A DNA stretch of 64,000 bases. It comes from Lactarius indigo. Lineage: Eukaryota > Basidiomycota > Agaricomycetes > Russulales > Russulaceae. Below are positions 42,740 through 54,611 of the stretch, piece by piece. The stretch covers positions 196,738 to 260,737 of the forward strand of contig JAFKAC010000082.1 of NCBI GenBank assembly GCA_025766275.1. Reading direction: 5' to 3'. Numbering within the stretch: the first letter of the stretch is position 1; every line of letters starts with the position of its first letter. Below the pieces are notes generated by a model. The model had not been told where the DNA came from. It saw only the letters and a list, made by a program, of their open reading frames with translations, and made no database searches. The position numbers and the translations under genes are program-made.

Positions 42740-43462
42740 TTAATGGCCCACAATATATCCTGTGGCTCTTCGTGTGAGATGTAAAGGATTGCCGCCCTGC
42801 GAGAACTTCGGAGGCAGAACATCATCTATCATTAGATCAATGAGTTCGTCGTGACCGTTGAAAATCACACTATGGGACTCCTTGGGAAGGGTCCGGGTTC
42901 GAATCTTGACGCTTGACTGTGACGTTTGGCCCAGACTGCTATCATAGCGAGATTGAAGTAAGCACACGAACCAAACCCCCAATATGATATGTCCACCGGG
43001 CGCTACGGGACATAACACGTCATCGGTCACAAGACAAACCTGAAAAGCAGGGCGTTCAAGTTCGATACGAGCCCGGGTCTCAAGATACGTAGTGATCCTA
43101 TCAGACATAGAGAAGTCATCACCCCACAAGAAGCACGAGGGACGTCGGTGTTTGTGCAAAGAATGGTGCACGCTCGCGATGAAACGACACCATGACCCAG
43201 AGAATTTGAACCGTCGCCGGTGATGGGTAGCGGTCTGCACCCCACGCAAACATGCGCGTACGTGGTTGAAACGGAACATTCCGGCCTTCAAGGCCTCAAG
43301 AAGTAAGAAGACGTCGGAGTTCGCTGTTACTACGGCATCGCTACCAAGGTTCGACTCGAGAAGCAGGACCAAGAGGGTACCTTCACGGAGGATGGCGGGG
43401 TACTGGCGGAACAAGCCAGACCCAGAAATTGCCATCGCCTTCCTGCTCAGAAGTAAGAACAA
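42740..43462 (-). CDS. Hypothetical ORF, 240 aa
   Basis: A long uninterrupted - strand ORF with normal amino-acid composition (for example DVFLLLEALKAGMFRFNHVR and VCLVTDDVLCPVAPGGHIIL) that I do not recognise. A second - strand ORF at 43383-43664 could be an upstream exon. No introns were confirmed. It may be part of the same decayed locus as the ORFs to its left. Confidence 0.3.
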   Translation of the reverse strand: MFLLLSRKAMAISGSGLFRQYPAILREGTLLVLLLESNLGSDAVVTANSDVFLLLEALKAGMFRFNHVRACLRGVQTATHHRRRFKFSGSWCRFIASVHHSLHKHRRPSCFLWGDDFSMSDRITTYLETRARIELERPAFQVCLVTDDVLCPVAPGGHIILGVWFVCLLQSRYDSSLGQTSQSSVKIRTRTLPKESHSVIFNGHDELIDLMIDDVLPPKFSQGGNPLHLTRRATGYIVGH

Positions 43463-43464
43463 TA

Positions 43465-44228
43465 AGCAGGTTCGTCGTCGCGATTAAGTTAGTCCTGCCA
43501 ATCCTCACCAGCTTTCTAGTTGAGCGTATCGGTCGTCGTGAACAATAAATCGTGGTTCTCTTCCAAGTCAGCTTATTTTCTAAGTCCTCGGGTTCCGTGA
43601 GCATAACAACGAGTATGAAAGAAGAGGGTGTTGGAGTCCTCTTAGTCCGTCGCACCGTAACCACCAGCGGGGTGATGTCCGATTCCGAGACGAGGCCCTC
43701 CTTCTCTCATACCGCACACCACCGTCACGGTATCCCCTTCGCGACACGATAACCGCTATATTTTGTCTAGGAAACGACCGTGGGTAGAACTTCGACACCT
43801 TCTCGGGGTATTGCCGCAAATGTAACGATGGGACTCGGCGGCGCTGCGCACCATATTCTCGGGTCAGTGACTAGGAAGGGGGTTCTTAGGGTTCTCGAAG
43901 GATACCTGGACAATGCGCTTCTTGGAGGCCATAGGTCTTAAGGCTTGAGCGCTCGTGCGTTGGGTATTTTCGAGTTAGGTCGCAGTAGGAACCGGTGGGA
44001 ATGACTGAAGAGCGACCAAGGCCGGGGCATTCTTGCAGACGCAGCAGCCCAGCCGAAGGTAGTAGCGTAGCAATATCCAATATCCATGTCTAGCGTCCTG
44101 TACTTTGTCACGGCGAAAACCGCGACTGTTAATGTAGTAAGGTAATATCATTAGATCGAGCCAGTCGCTCCGATAATCGAATTATAACGCACTACAGTAT
44201 TCGCATCCGGGTCTGGCCACAAAGCCAG
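43465..44228. other. No gene recognised
   Basis: Short ORFs only; includes the region downstream of the RRN5-like gene's stop codon. Confidence 0.45.
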
Positions 44229-46503
44229 CTAACCCACGTACTCATCGTCCGAGTCCGAGTCCTCGATCATCGCCGCACTCTTCACCTTGACACCATCCGG
44301 GCTTTTGAGCGCGTCCGCCGACCCGCTGCGCACGACCTTCCGCCGCTTGCGAGGATGCATTAGTTGCGCGTGCGCGTGCGCGTGCTCCACATCCACCTCC
44401 GCCGCGCGCTTGCGAATACGTCCCTGTGAGCGCGTGGCACCGCGGAGCTCGCGCCATACACGCGCCTCGTACGCCGCGGCGGCACGGGCGTCGACTCCGT
44501 CGACGAGTGCCTCTGCGGCCAACTCGACCTCGAGCGCCTCGTCGTCCGTCTCGTCTGGCATGAGGTCATCCGCGTCCTCCTGCTCCGAGTTCTCGTTGTA
44601 CTGCACGGCCGCTGGGCGCCTGCGCACGCCATCCGAGATCGCGCCGAGCGGGTCCGGAATCGTGCCGGGCGCGTAGATGCCGAAAGGGTGAGCTGGCGCG
44701 ACGAGGTCGGGAGCGTAAATGAATGGGGCGTAGGTCTCGCGGTGTCGTGAATACTGCGGTCGTGCGCTGTTAACGGTACCCCCGTGCTGTCCGACCTCTT
44801 CGTCGTCCTCGTCGGTCCAAATACCCTCGTTCACGCTTTGACCACTACTGTCTTCCTCCTCATCACTGGCTGCAGCACTGCCCCTCTTCCAACCCTGCAT
44901 GAGCAGCGCCAGTGGCACGTCCTCCTCGCTTTCCTCCTCGCCTTCCGAGAACTGCGCAAGCAGCTCATCGAAATGCGTGTGTTTGTTCAGGCACGCACCG
45001 CGGATCTGCAGCGCGCGACGTACGTGCGGCGGGCGAACTACGCGCTTTCCAAGGCGCCACATCTTCATATGCCCGCGCCTGGAAAAGTCGAGCTCGCGCA
45101 GAGCGAGGGCGCGCCGTACGATGTCGCGCGTGAAGCGCACGACGAGTGTGTGCAGCACCTGGATCGTCCCCGCCGAGATGAACTCGGTGACACCTTTAGG
45201 TCGCAAGGGGTCGAGGCGGGGATACAGCCTGCGGCCATCAAGACCTGCCAAATACGAAGGGGGAAGGGAGTGAGACGCACCGCATGAAGCGCCACAGCGC
45301 ACCGAGACGGAATAGGCCCAGGCCATTCTCCCGCATGTACTCTGCGTCGATCCCGAGCTCGTCCAGCTTGCGCTGGACTTTATACGGACGCGTCATGCCA
45401 TGCGGGTGCCTGCCTCTGCGCTTCTGTTCCGCATCCCCGTCGGTATCAGGCGTGGATGGACGGCGCCGTCTGTTCTTGCTCGTCGCGCTTGCCTTGCGCC
45501 CGGGCTTGAGCCGCATGGGGTCGAGCTGCACAACACCACCGCAAGCTTCGGCACGCTTTCGCCGCATGTAGAGACGTTTGTGGGCGCGTCTGCGCGACGC
45601 GGGTGAGAGGTTGGCCAGGACGTCCTCGGAATCGTCGTCCCTGTTACGCGGGGCGAGAGTAGGACGGTGTTCGGAAGTGGTTGGCGACATAGCGCGAGAA
45701 GGAGGTACCGTGGTTGACGGTCCAGTAACTGGTGGTCCGGACTGCGGAGCTGGTATACCGCGCCCTTCCGCTCTCCTCTCCTCGTCTACACGTAGTATCC
45801 GATCCAGAGCCTGCAGCGCGATGCCATCCAACCGCGCCAACGTGTCCTCGCGCGCCCACGAGCTCTCCTGTTCCGCGCGCCACCGCTCCAACTCCTCCCT
45901 GCGTGCCTGCTGGCCCGCACGGTCGCGCGCTGCACCTCTTCCCCCCTCACCCTTCCGCACACGCAAGCCGTTCCGTATCGTACGCTCCGCCTCCGCGCGC
46001 GCAGCAGCGCACGTCTCGTCTGCACGCGAGGGCTCCGTAGCTGCAAGGACCGCGGCGTGCGTGTCCTCGAGCGCAACGAGGGCGGGAGAGACTTCGTATG
46101 CGGCGGGGAGCTGGTCGCGCGCAATCGCTCCGCGGGATGCTGTGAACCCCCGTGCGCCGTCGCGTAGCAGACCGAGGTACACCATGACGTCGAGGACAGA
46201 CTTGGTGCCGATGCTGGAGGCGATGAGGTCTGGGCGGAAGCGGGAGTGTGTGCTGAGGGCATGGAAGAAGAGGGCCTTCTCTGCGGCGGTCCAGTAGCCT
46301 GTTGGCGGGTGATAGGACGGTGCGTAGGGCGGCTCTGGTAGCTCTGGAGCACCGGTGAAATGGTGGCGCGTTGCGGAGATGTGGGTGTCGAGGTGTGAGG
46401 TGAGGTAGATGGCCTCTGGTTGGGGAGGGGTCAACGCCCTGCTCTGTGTCGGTTGCCATTTAGAGTTTTGTTTCGAACGATGAAGAGAGTTTGCTGGAAG
46501 CAT
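44229..46503 (-). CDS. RRN5: RRN5-like RNA polymerase I upstream activating factor subunit (740 aa)
   Basis: Rrn5 is a subunit of the upstream activating factor that promotes rDNA transcription by RNA polymerase I in the nucleolus. The N-terminal SANT/Myb-like domain reads GYWTAAEKALFFHALSTHSR, then RPDLIASSIGTKSVLDVMVY. A basic, Arg-rich middle and a conserved block DELGIDAEYMRENGLGLFRL follow. After the intron comes a probable histone-fold-like segment (ISAGTIQVLHTLVVRFTRDI). The C-terminus is acidic, with an NLS-like KRRKVVR. Exons are 46503-45281 and 45228-44229; the 52-nt intron is the only donor/acceptor pair tested that keeps frame. The gene diverges from the MINDY gene with only 70 bp between the start codons. 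Family assignment rests on motif pattern alone. Confidence 0.65.
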
Positions 46504-46573
46504 GCGGAAACGGACGAGTTGGGTGTGCTGACTGCGCGCCGTTGTCGTTCTACTTTCTCATCGATCACCAGAC
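46504..46573. promoter_or_regulatory. Shared promoter region between RRN5-like and MINDY-like genes
   Basis: The two start codons point away from each other and are 70 bp apart, so both promoters and both 5' leaders must overlap in this interval or extend into the neighbouring coding region. No TATA box is evident. Confidence 0.5.
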
Positions 46574-48112
46574 ATGCAGTCTCCAGCAGAGCTCGAAAGC
46601 GCCTTTGATAAACTGACCATCTCCCCTGATTCTGAACAGCAACCACCTCAGGCCAATGCTCACCCGCCAACGTCGGATCACGAGCATCATCACCCCGAGA
46701 GCGATGCCGAGACCTCAGAACATGACGCTCTGGACATTTGGTATCTCAAGACGATCGAATTTACCTCTCCGTCTGGCATTAGACGCAGCTATAACATCAT
46801 CACACAGAACTATAACGGGTACGTTGTCAGACGTCAGTTGGAGCATGTGGACTAAAGCAAAAAAGGCCGTGTTCATTCATCGCGATATGCAACATATTGA
46901 TTCTACGCGAACAGATAGAGATCCTTCCACGCGACCGCAAGAGCGTCTCCTACGAGTTCCTTGCCCAACTCCTCGGAGAGCACATCCTCCTCACTGCACC
47001 AGAGGTGGACGTGTCCGCAGCACTGTCAATGATGCCCCTTACCACCAGTGAGTCCCAACTGCCCTCAGCGAAAGTCAACAGCTAACCACAGGCTTTCAGA
47101 GGGCATGGACCTCAACCCCGTTTTCACCTCTGCGACCGCCTTTCGTCCCGCGACGACAGGCGGGGAACTCGCACTCTTTGCCAGCGCAGGCATCACGCTA
47201 GTTCATGGTTGGCTCGTCGATCCCGCGAGCTCCGAATACGCGGCCGTCTCGCACGCAGGGGACTATGACTCGGCCGTGAATTTGATCGTGGAGGCGGACG
47301 TGCTGACTCGCGGACTGCTTGTGAGTGGTACCGGAGACGGAGATGGCGCGGGTCCCAGCGGTCCAAGCATCAATCTGACGGACGAAGAGAGGCGCAAGGT
47401 CGAAGACGGTGAGCGCCACATCTCCGTCGAGCCGTGTACCTTTCTAGAATCACCCTCACGCACCAGCCGTCGCAATCCGGACCTTCCTCGACAGCACGCG
47501 TTCGCAACTGACGTACCACGGTCTCTTCACCCTCGCTTCCCTCCAGCCAGTGTCCAACTCCGAGTCGTCTCCGTCCACCTCCGCCTCTGAACCCACCTCG
47601 ACCTCCATAGAACCATCACGACACCCACACCCTGAACTCTTCGCGCACTTTCGAAACTCGCACCTGGCGGTGCTGTACCGGCACGCTGACGCGCTATACA
47701 CCCTCGTGACGGACCAAGTGTTCCTGAACGAGCCGAGCGTGGTTTGGGAGCGCCTCGAGGACGTCGACCAGGGTGCGGCCGTATTCGTCGACAGTTCCTT
47801 TGAGCGTGCCACGCCCGTCGGTGGCGACTGGGCAGGCTGGACCCCCTCGCCCGAGGCCCCTGGGGTAGTAGATCCTGCAGAGTGCGTATTCTCAGCCTAC
47901 CATAGGTCACATCGTCGCTCATATTTATTACGGATAGTCGTGAGCTTGCATTACAGCTGCAGAGCGCAGAGGACGAGCGGGCGCAACGGGCGCTTGCCAA
48001 GCGGGAGGAGGAGCGTTTGGCCCAGAGGAGAAACGAGGCGGGGACGGAGCGTCACCACCAGCCGAAGAGAAAGGAGAAACATAGAAAGGAAAATAATTGT
48101 TTAATTATGTAA
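46574..48112 (+). CDS. MINDY-family deubiquitinase (441 aa)
   Basis: MINDY enzymes are cysteine proteases that trim K48-linked polyubiquitin. Exons 46574-46818, 46866-47047, 47100-47408, 47467-47881 and 47938-48112 total 1326 nt and close in frame. Splicing of the first intron creates NYNGPCSFIAICNILILRE, holding the catalytic Cys in the family's NGPC motif with the preceding oxyanion-hole Gln in IITQN. Other marks are YEFLAQLLGEHIL, GMDLNPVFTS, LVHGWLVDP, AIRTFLDSTRSQLTYHGLF and the catalytic-His region FRNSHLAVLYRH, then LYTLVTDQVF. An insertion rich in Ser/Thr/Glu sits just before FRNSHL. The C-terminus DRELALQLQSAEDERAQR is the ubiquitin-interacting-type helix seen in the family. Confidence 0.85.
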
Positions 48113-48187
48113 TTGATATCACGTGGTCGCGGCGAATTGTGCAATGGTCATTAGGTGCGCGACAAGGACCGCGACAACGACAAGAAA

Positions 48188-49771
48188 ATGTCTTCAGACT
48201 TGGAAAATGGAGACGAAGATTACATCGAAGACACGGAAGAAATAGACCCGACCGTATTTCATATCTGGGATCCCCTGCAAAAACCAGCAACGTTACAGTA
48301 CACCACGGAGCAGCTGCACAGTGAGCGCGTGTTCGCCGCCGCCTGTGTCGTGGTACTAACTAACGTATGCAGCCATGATACACGAAGGCGACGTCGACCT
48401 TGACCCGGAATACCAGCGCGGTCGGTACTCTACTGTTTATGCCTTACTCCTTATTGATCTCCACCTTATAGCCGTGGTATGGTCGTCGTCCAAGCAGATG
48501 GCCATCATAGACTCACTCTTCCATAATTACTATATCCCGCCTGTCGTCTTTGCGATTTCGAAAGACCCGGTAGACGGTGCGGTGACGAGACTGTGCGTCG
48601 ATGGAAAGCAGCGTTTGACAAGCATACAAAAGTTCTTCGATGGCCAGGTACGTTGCCCCCTACGCGGCGCGCCATATGAGCCGTCTGACAGCCGGCACAG
48701 ATAGCTTGTACGGGTGTCCCCCAAATTTTTACATGATTCGGATATCTTACCCGTGCCTCCCAGATCGTTGTCCACGAACAAAAAAGCAATGGTGGTATAC
48801 CACGTCAACAGCCACACGAGGATCACGCTCCGAGATCCCAGCTTCGCAGAAGAGGGTATTCGCTCAGAAGCTCATCACATGCAGTACGTAGCTTCTACCT
48901 TACGCAGACGCACCTAACTCTCCACCCCATCTGCGCTCCAAATCCCCCAGTCGAGTACCACCACCTTTCCCCCGCAGCCGAGCGCGAAGTCTTCCAGCGC
49001 GTGCAGCTCGGCATGAGCCTGACCAGTGCCGAGAAGCTGCAGGCGATCTCGTCGCCCTGGGCAAACTACGTCACCCATCTCGAGAAGACGCACGTGACGA
49101 TCGACGGCGGGCTCGTCGACATGATCGCGTTCGACGACACGCGCGGCCGCGCATTCCAGAACATCGCACAGCTCGTCTACTGCTGCGCGGGGCTCCCCGC
49201 CGCACAGCGCATCCCGTCCGCAGCGAAGCTCGAGAAATGGCTCACGGCGCCCGACGAGCGCCCCAGCGCCGCGTTCCGGGATGCCATGGGCGACGTCCTC
49301 GACCGCCTATGGGAGCTCGCGCGCAGTTCCGAGCACGACGCGCCTTTCCGCCGCTTCAGGGCGAAAGTATCTCCCGTTGAATTTGTCTTCATCGGTGCGT
49401 GAAATCTTTATTATTTCTCCGTCATCTTGAGAAGAGAGTTGATTTCGTCTCGCCCAGGCGTGCTGCTGTACACGATGCGCCATGGGTATACTGCCGCCGA
49501 GCAGTCCCGTGCGGCGTTCGTCCTGCGGCGCGATATCCGCAAGGCGCACGTCGACGTGCGGTTCAACGCCCGCGTAGCTGCGGACTGCTGGCGCCTCATC
49601 GACTCGATCGAGAATGGCGAAATCGACATCGAGCCGCCCATGGCGTCTGAGCTACCCTCGAGCACCACGCCTGGCGTGAACCGCAGGAAGCGCAAGTCGT
49701 ATGACTACACTCAGCCGCCTGCGGCGCGCCTGCAACGGACCCGCGGTAAAAAAACAAGGGACGTTTACTAA
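48188..49771 (+). CDS. DUF262 (GmrSD-N/ParB-like) domain protein (415 aa)
   Basis: Seven exons close in frame: 48188-48320, 48373-48420, 48472-48647, 48701-48713, 48764-48883, 48951-49394 and 49458-49771. One exon is only 13 nt, supported by the reading-frame closure. The DUF262 signatures are DLDPEYQR..VW (nucleotide-binding/ParB-like start), IIDSLFHNYYIPPVVFAI and CVDGKQRLTSIQKFFDG, where DGKQR corresponds to the conserved DGQQR motif of bacterial GmrSD-type type IV restriction enzymes. The HNH nuclease half of GmrSD is absent; instead there is a fungal C-terminal extension with a nuclear-localisation-like RRKRKS. Role in eukaryotes is not established; NTP-dependent DNA-related activity is an inference from the bacterial family. 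It follows the MINDY gene in the same direction after 75 bp. Confidence 0.75.
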
Positions 49772-50162
49772 GTAGTCACCTACCCACTCGCGTCAGTCGT
49801 CCATCACCCACCCGCGCTCGCCAGAGACTTCTCTGTGCCGCTCACGTTACCGTGTGCTATGCATACGCAAGTTGCCCACACCGCAGGCACTTCCATGTAA
49901 CAGTATGCGCATGCATGGGTGGAGATATACGTACTCTAGTAATTATAGCCTTCTAATCTCTGCGGTCGTGCTGTCGTTGCTATCATACTACAGACATTGC
50001 TTTACGTTACATTGCGACGCTTTGAATTGTATAATGAACATCGTCCATATGTATATGTATATCTAACTCCAACTTGCACTGCGTGGATGTCTTTTTTTCC
50101 CTCTCGTGTGATACAAAGTATAGTCCATGGTAACGAGGTAATTCTAGCCATCATGAAACGGC
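49772..50162. other. Convergent 3' intergenic region
   Basis: The 390 bp between the stops of the DUF262 gene and the TBC gene hold both 3' ends. It is relatively AT-rich with TTGTATAATG and TGTATATG words that could serve polyadenylation; nothing coding is seen. Confidence 0.5.
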
Positions 50163-53100
50163 CTAGCTCAGCGCGCGCAGCGCAGCGACGTGCGCCTCGC
50201 GCTTCTTGACAATGTCGGCGTGGACGATAGTCGCACGAAGGTCGAGTTCGAGCTAAACATAGATAAGCGGCAAACGATCTCTATGACGGCGACGCATACG
50301 CACCTGGAGGAGCTTGTCTGGCTGCCACATCCGGGTGGGCAGGCTCTCAAGCGCAACGTACACTGCGGGGATCGAGTCGCAGCGCAGCAGCTCCGCCTCG
50401 TGGCTCTTCAGTATGCCGAGCGCGATGCGGAAGAGGACGTCGAGTCCGTCCAAAAGCAGGACGTCCCACACGCGGAACAGCGTCTGCCGAGGAACACACA
50501 TAAGTCAGCTGAGCGAGTTGGGGAGGAAGCACGTACCTCGACGGGGAGACAGTCCGTGAAGAGTGAGAGGAACCACGAGAAGCATATCGCGGGGAGGTCG
50601 ATGCCGAGCTCGGCGAGGTGAGCGGCGAGCTTTGGCATGCCGTCCTGGACAAGGTCGAGCAGCACGAGCGGGCACGCGCGCGAGGGTAGCAGCGTCGGCG
50701 AGAAGAAGCCGTCTGGGAGGATGCGCTCGACGAGCGCAGCGAGCACCCAGAACGCCGCCTCCTCGTCTGCGTGCACCAGCAGCAGCGTGGATGCAACCAA
50801 ATTCATTCCCTGACAGTACCCAACCGCGGGATTGCGCCTGCAGTCGTACGCGTCATTTTTTTTTTCAAAAAAAAAGGCGTGTAGCATGCTTAGACATAGA
50901 CCGCACCTGCTATACGCGATGAGCACCCTGCGCAACTTCTGCACGCCGACGCCGTCACCGCCAAAGAACATGTTAAGCGGCATCGTCCTGCCGACGTCCT
51001 TGTCGATTTCGCGCACGACGCCCCCGCCATCGCTGTCCGCGAGCGCAAGCAGCTCCGCAAACTCGCCAGGCTCCTGCATCTCGAGCGCACCGCTCGCCTC
51101 AAGCCACACCTTGGCACGATACGCCAGCGGCACTCCACCACGCACGAGCCGTCCAAGCTCCCGCCGCTCCTCCCGTCCCGCCGACAAGCCCAGCTGCGCG
51201 ATCCCAATCAGCCCGTCGCTGTGCGCTAGCTCGTCCTCAGCCACAGGTCCGTCTAGCCCCAGCAACGCCGCGGCGCCTCCTGCTTTCGCGTTACCGCTGT
51301 TGCCCCCGCCCCCGCTTCCGCCGCCGGACGGCGTCGAGGATGCAGCCGCGGTCGCATGTGAGCGGGAGCGCCGTCGGGTACGCACAAAGGCATCCCAGTC
51401 CTTGCGCTGCGCCGCCTGTCGCTCGTCGTGGATGGCCGTGAGCTCGCCGAGTAGCCCCCGCAGCACGTTCGCGCAAACGTGCCGTGGGGTGTCGGGGCCA
51501 ACAGCGAGGATCTCCGTGCTTGCGCTCGCACTCGTCACCGCAGGTCTACCCGGCCCCGCATTCGTACTAATGGACACCGCGTCGGCGGGGATGCCAGACG
51601 CGGTGCTCGACTGCCTGAGCGCGCTGCGCATGGACGCGCGGGACGGCGGACGTGCAGGAAGCTCAGTCTCGCCTGTGCACGAGCAAGGTTCCTTGACGAT
51701 CTCTATGACGTCCCTGTCAGCCTCGTCGTCGGACCACTCGTCCTCGGTGCGGTCCGCAATCTTGACGCCAGTGAGGCAAGCGGGCGCAGCGCAGCGGCAC
51801 GTGCGCGCGCGTACCAGCAGTAGCAGGTCGTACAGCGCCACGTCGTACATGAAGCCGAAGCGGTCGACGAGCGGCTCGCTATCTGCGCGGTGCGTCGGGA
51901 GGGGTGGGAGGGCGAGAGGGCCCACCATGGACGGGCGGAAATCCCGCGCGGTTAGGGGGGTATAAGCGCGCGACAGGTACTCTGTTGGCGGCTTGGACGT
52001 GGCGGGGAAGATGGACTCGAGGGGAACTGACGCGTTTTTGCGCGTTGGTGGCTGAGAGGGGGTAGCGTTGCTCTGGGCGGGTTGGGAAGAGTCGGCTGGG
52101 TTGGTGTTACTCCGCAAACTGCGATCTGCGTGGGCGTTTGGACGTCGTTGCTGTTGTTGGAGGAAGGTACCGAGTAAAGGAGATGCGAATCCCTGCCCAG
52201 AGATAGAGAACGAAGTCGTAGTCCGCAATTTGGCCTTGACAGTCGGCACATCCTCGGAGCCGCTCAGCGCACGATTGAGCGTCGCTGTCACGTCCACCCC
52301 AGAATTCTTGACAATGGTTGCCTTGGGGTTGGTGATCTGCTCATGCTCGCGGTCATATTTGCGATCGCGTTTTTCCTTGCTAGGGGCACGGATTTCGACC
52401 GCTTCCTCCCGCGCTCTTTTCACCAGCTCAAAGGCAAGGGAACCAATGAGTGCGCTCGTCCCAAACCCATGCTCAACAAGTACGCTGTTAGAATCCGAAG
52501 TCATCACGCGTGTGGCGTTGACTATCGCCCGAAGTGCCGAGCCCTGTGGTTGTCTCTCCCCCGCTGCGCGGGTAGAGTGGAGAGAGGGCTCACGAGATGG
52601 GATGACAGAGTGTTGAAGCTCTGTCGTCAAGCTTGGTGCAGCGGGCGTAGGAAGGGCGAAAGTCGAAGTGACGGGGGAGCTGACAGCCGTGGGGAGCTTC
52701 GGTACCTCAGCATCGGCTGAAGACTGGGCTGGGGGCGGCGCGTCGGAGACAGAGAGATGACGGCGCCTCTTCCCCGGTGAACCAGGGACCGGATTGAGAA
52801 TTGAGAAGCCCAGTGTGCCAAAGACGCTTCGTGATACTTTGCGCCGACCGTGCTTGGTTACTGACGGCGAGGGTGGCGGGACGCCCTCGGGCGGTTCCTG
52901 AGGAAATGGTAGATCCGACTCGGACGCTTCATCCCCGCGAAGGGAGGGGAGAGGTGGGCGTCCGTGTTTAGGTCGAGGCTTAGCCCACCAAGACCCCATC
53001 CAGTCGCCAAACCCAGAGCGGTCTGATTTAGTACTTCCGAGGCTCGGCGCATTCTGGCTAAGTTTGCCGGTAGAATGAATGCTGCTTGCGTCACCGTGAT

Positions 53101-54142
53101 CGGGGTCTTGTGACGGGGCATAAGCTTCAAGTTCATCGGGGCTCGTGGTTTGTGTAGAAAGTGAGCCTGGTGGAGGGGTGATGGTAATCTTAGATGCGGT
53201 CGGGGTTTCTGCGCCAGGGCCACGAGGCTCTTCGAATCGAGGGAAGATAACAGCGTCCCCCATCGCTTCAGACAATGTATCGGTGAGGGACTGGGCAATC
53301 CATTCGTCAGGTAGAACTAGTCAGAGCAGCAAGCCACGCACCATGTGGCTCTGGCTCCTCTCGACCTTGTGCATGCCCTCATCGTCATCAGTGAACAGGG
53401 ACTGCACCACCCGCCGAGCGATATTCCTGTCCGAGTGCTGCAACTCCTTCATCAACTCGTGGGCGCGCTGTCTGCGAGCGTGCTCCTTCTCCTGAATCAC
53501 GCGCAAACTCTCTTCCATTTCTCGCCTGACTTTTGTGAGGTTGTGCACGGCAGACGACAGCACGCGCAATGCGGTGTGGTACGGGTGGCTCGATACGGAG
53601 GCGGGGGACTCGGAGACGCTGATGGCGGAGATGGCGGACTGTATGGCCTCGTCCGAGTAGTCGTGCCATTGCGTCGCGAGGATGCGCGACGCGGCGCCAG
53701 GTAGCAAGCCGTCGATCGTGATGAGGTCAGCGGTACGCGCCGTGTTGTTCACGGCCAGATGGTCCTTTGACGAGCCGACGACGAACATGGGCGCGTGCTC
53801 CTGCGGGTGGTCCCAGACGGTGGGCAAGGGTTGTCGGGTCATCGAGGTGTCGCGGATGCCAGTTGTCGTATGCGCGCGATCGGCCTTGGCGTATGCACGC
53901 ACACTGCCATCCCAGGTCGCGTGTACATGTCTTGAGCCTGCTTGAGCGTCGACGTCTAGTCGCTCTCTGAGCGTGAAATAGTGGTGAGCAGAGGCGGCGT
54001 TTATGGTATCCGCGGAAGGGGTTTCAGGCTCTCGTGGTACGAGGCGAGCACGACGGCCACGAGATGGTGCTTCTTCAGCTAGAAGAGGATGAGAATGTAC
54101 AGGTGTCGACACCTGGGCTATCGACGAAGAGGCAGAGGCCAT
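50163..54142 (-). CDS. TBC-domain Rab GTPase-activating protein (1251 aa)
   Basis: TBC proteins stimulate GTP hydrolysis by Rab GTPases in v0esicle traffic. Five exons (54142-53342, 53290-50907, 50837-50537, 50483-50304, 50252-50163) total 3756 nt and close in frame. The N-terminal ~750 residues are largely disordered with a coiled coil (VRREMEESLRVIQEKEHARR) and a Cys cluster (CRCAAPACLTG..EPCSC). The TBC domain starts at LGRLVRGGVPLAYRAKVW. The dual-finger catalytic motifs are IDKDVGRTMP (IxxDxxR arginine finger) and, after an intron, VGYCQGMN (YxQ glutamine finger). CFSWFLSLFTDCLPVE then joins TLFRVWDVLLLDG. Two ORFs that look separate (53321-54142 and 50408-53275) are one gene: a 51-nt intron links QSHM to SLTDTLSEAM. 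Confidence 0.85.
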
Positions 54143-54264
54143 GGTCTACGGTATCATCTGCTTTGTTGTGCCAATGGTCGGTCGCGTGTCGCTTTCGGAA
54201 CTCGGAATGATACCGCGCACGTGGCAACTAGCCACCACTCAACTCTCCGTCCAATCTAGCAACC
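54143..54264. promoter_or_regulatory. Shared promoter region between TBC and COA6-like genes
   Basis: Divergent start codons lie 122 bp apart. No TATA box is visible; CCACCACTCAACTCTCC-type pyrimidine-rich leader precedes the + strand start. Confidence 0.45.
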
Positions 54265-54611
54265 ATGGCCTGGTTCACCAGCAGCAGCAGCAAGCCAGAA
54301 AATAATGCAAATTCATCATTTAGAGAAGACCGTTCAAAGTGCTGGGAAGCGAGAGACGCTTATTTCGCCTGTTTGGACGCTGCAGAAGTCGTAGTCGCTG
54401 GCACGGAGGGCTCAAAGTGCGCGGCGGAGAGGAAAGGCTACGAGCACAACTGCGCAAAGAGCTGGGTGAGTCTGGATATTAATAACCCCCTTGTCGTATT
54501 AAACGTGCGGTGTAGATCGACTATTTTAACCAGCGTCGCGTATTGGCCGAGAAGCAAAAGCCTTTGCTCGCCCAAGCAGCAACCCAGGCAGCTCAGGCAA
54601 GAAGATCATAA
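54265..54611 (+). CDS. COA6: COA6-like cytochrome c oxidase assembly factor (98 aa)
   Basis: Coa6 is a small protein of the mitochondrial intermembrane space that helps deliver copper to the Cox2 CuA site. Exons 54265-54465 and 54516-54611 join in frame over a 50-nt intron. The CHCH-type fold is marked by CWEARDAYFAC (Cys-x9-Cys) and CAAERKGYEHNC (Cys-x10-Cys), followed by KSW and, after splicing, IDYFNQRRVLAEKQ, which fits the COX6B/Coa6 family. The Gln/Ala-rich end is variable. No cleavable presequence is expected, because such proteins are trapped in the intermembrane space by disulphide relay. The length is normal for the family. Confidence 0.85.

Noticed and set aside
44242..46459. Many long + and - strand ORFs overlapping the RRN5-like gene
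   Set aside because: High GC at third positions keeps several frames open; only the - strand reading with SANT and SAGTIQVLHTLVVRF motifs is protein-like.
50832..51965. 377-codon + strand ORF
   Set aside because: Antisense to the TBC gene's GC-rich exon 2; no motif of its own.
53388..53704. ORFs between the TBC N-terminal and main ORFs suggesting two separate genes
   Set aside because: A 51-nt intron (53341-53291) joins them in frame to one protein.
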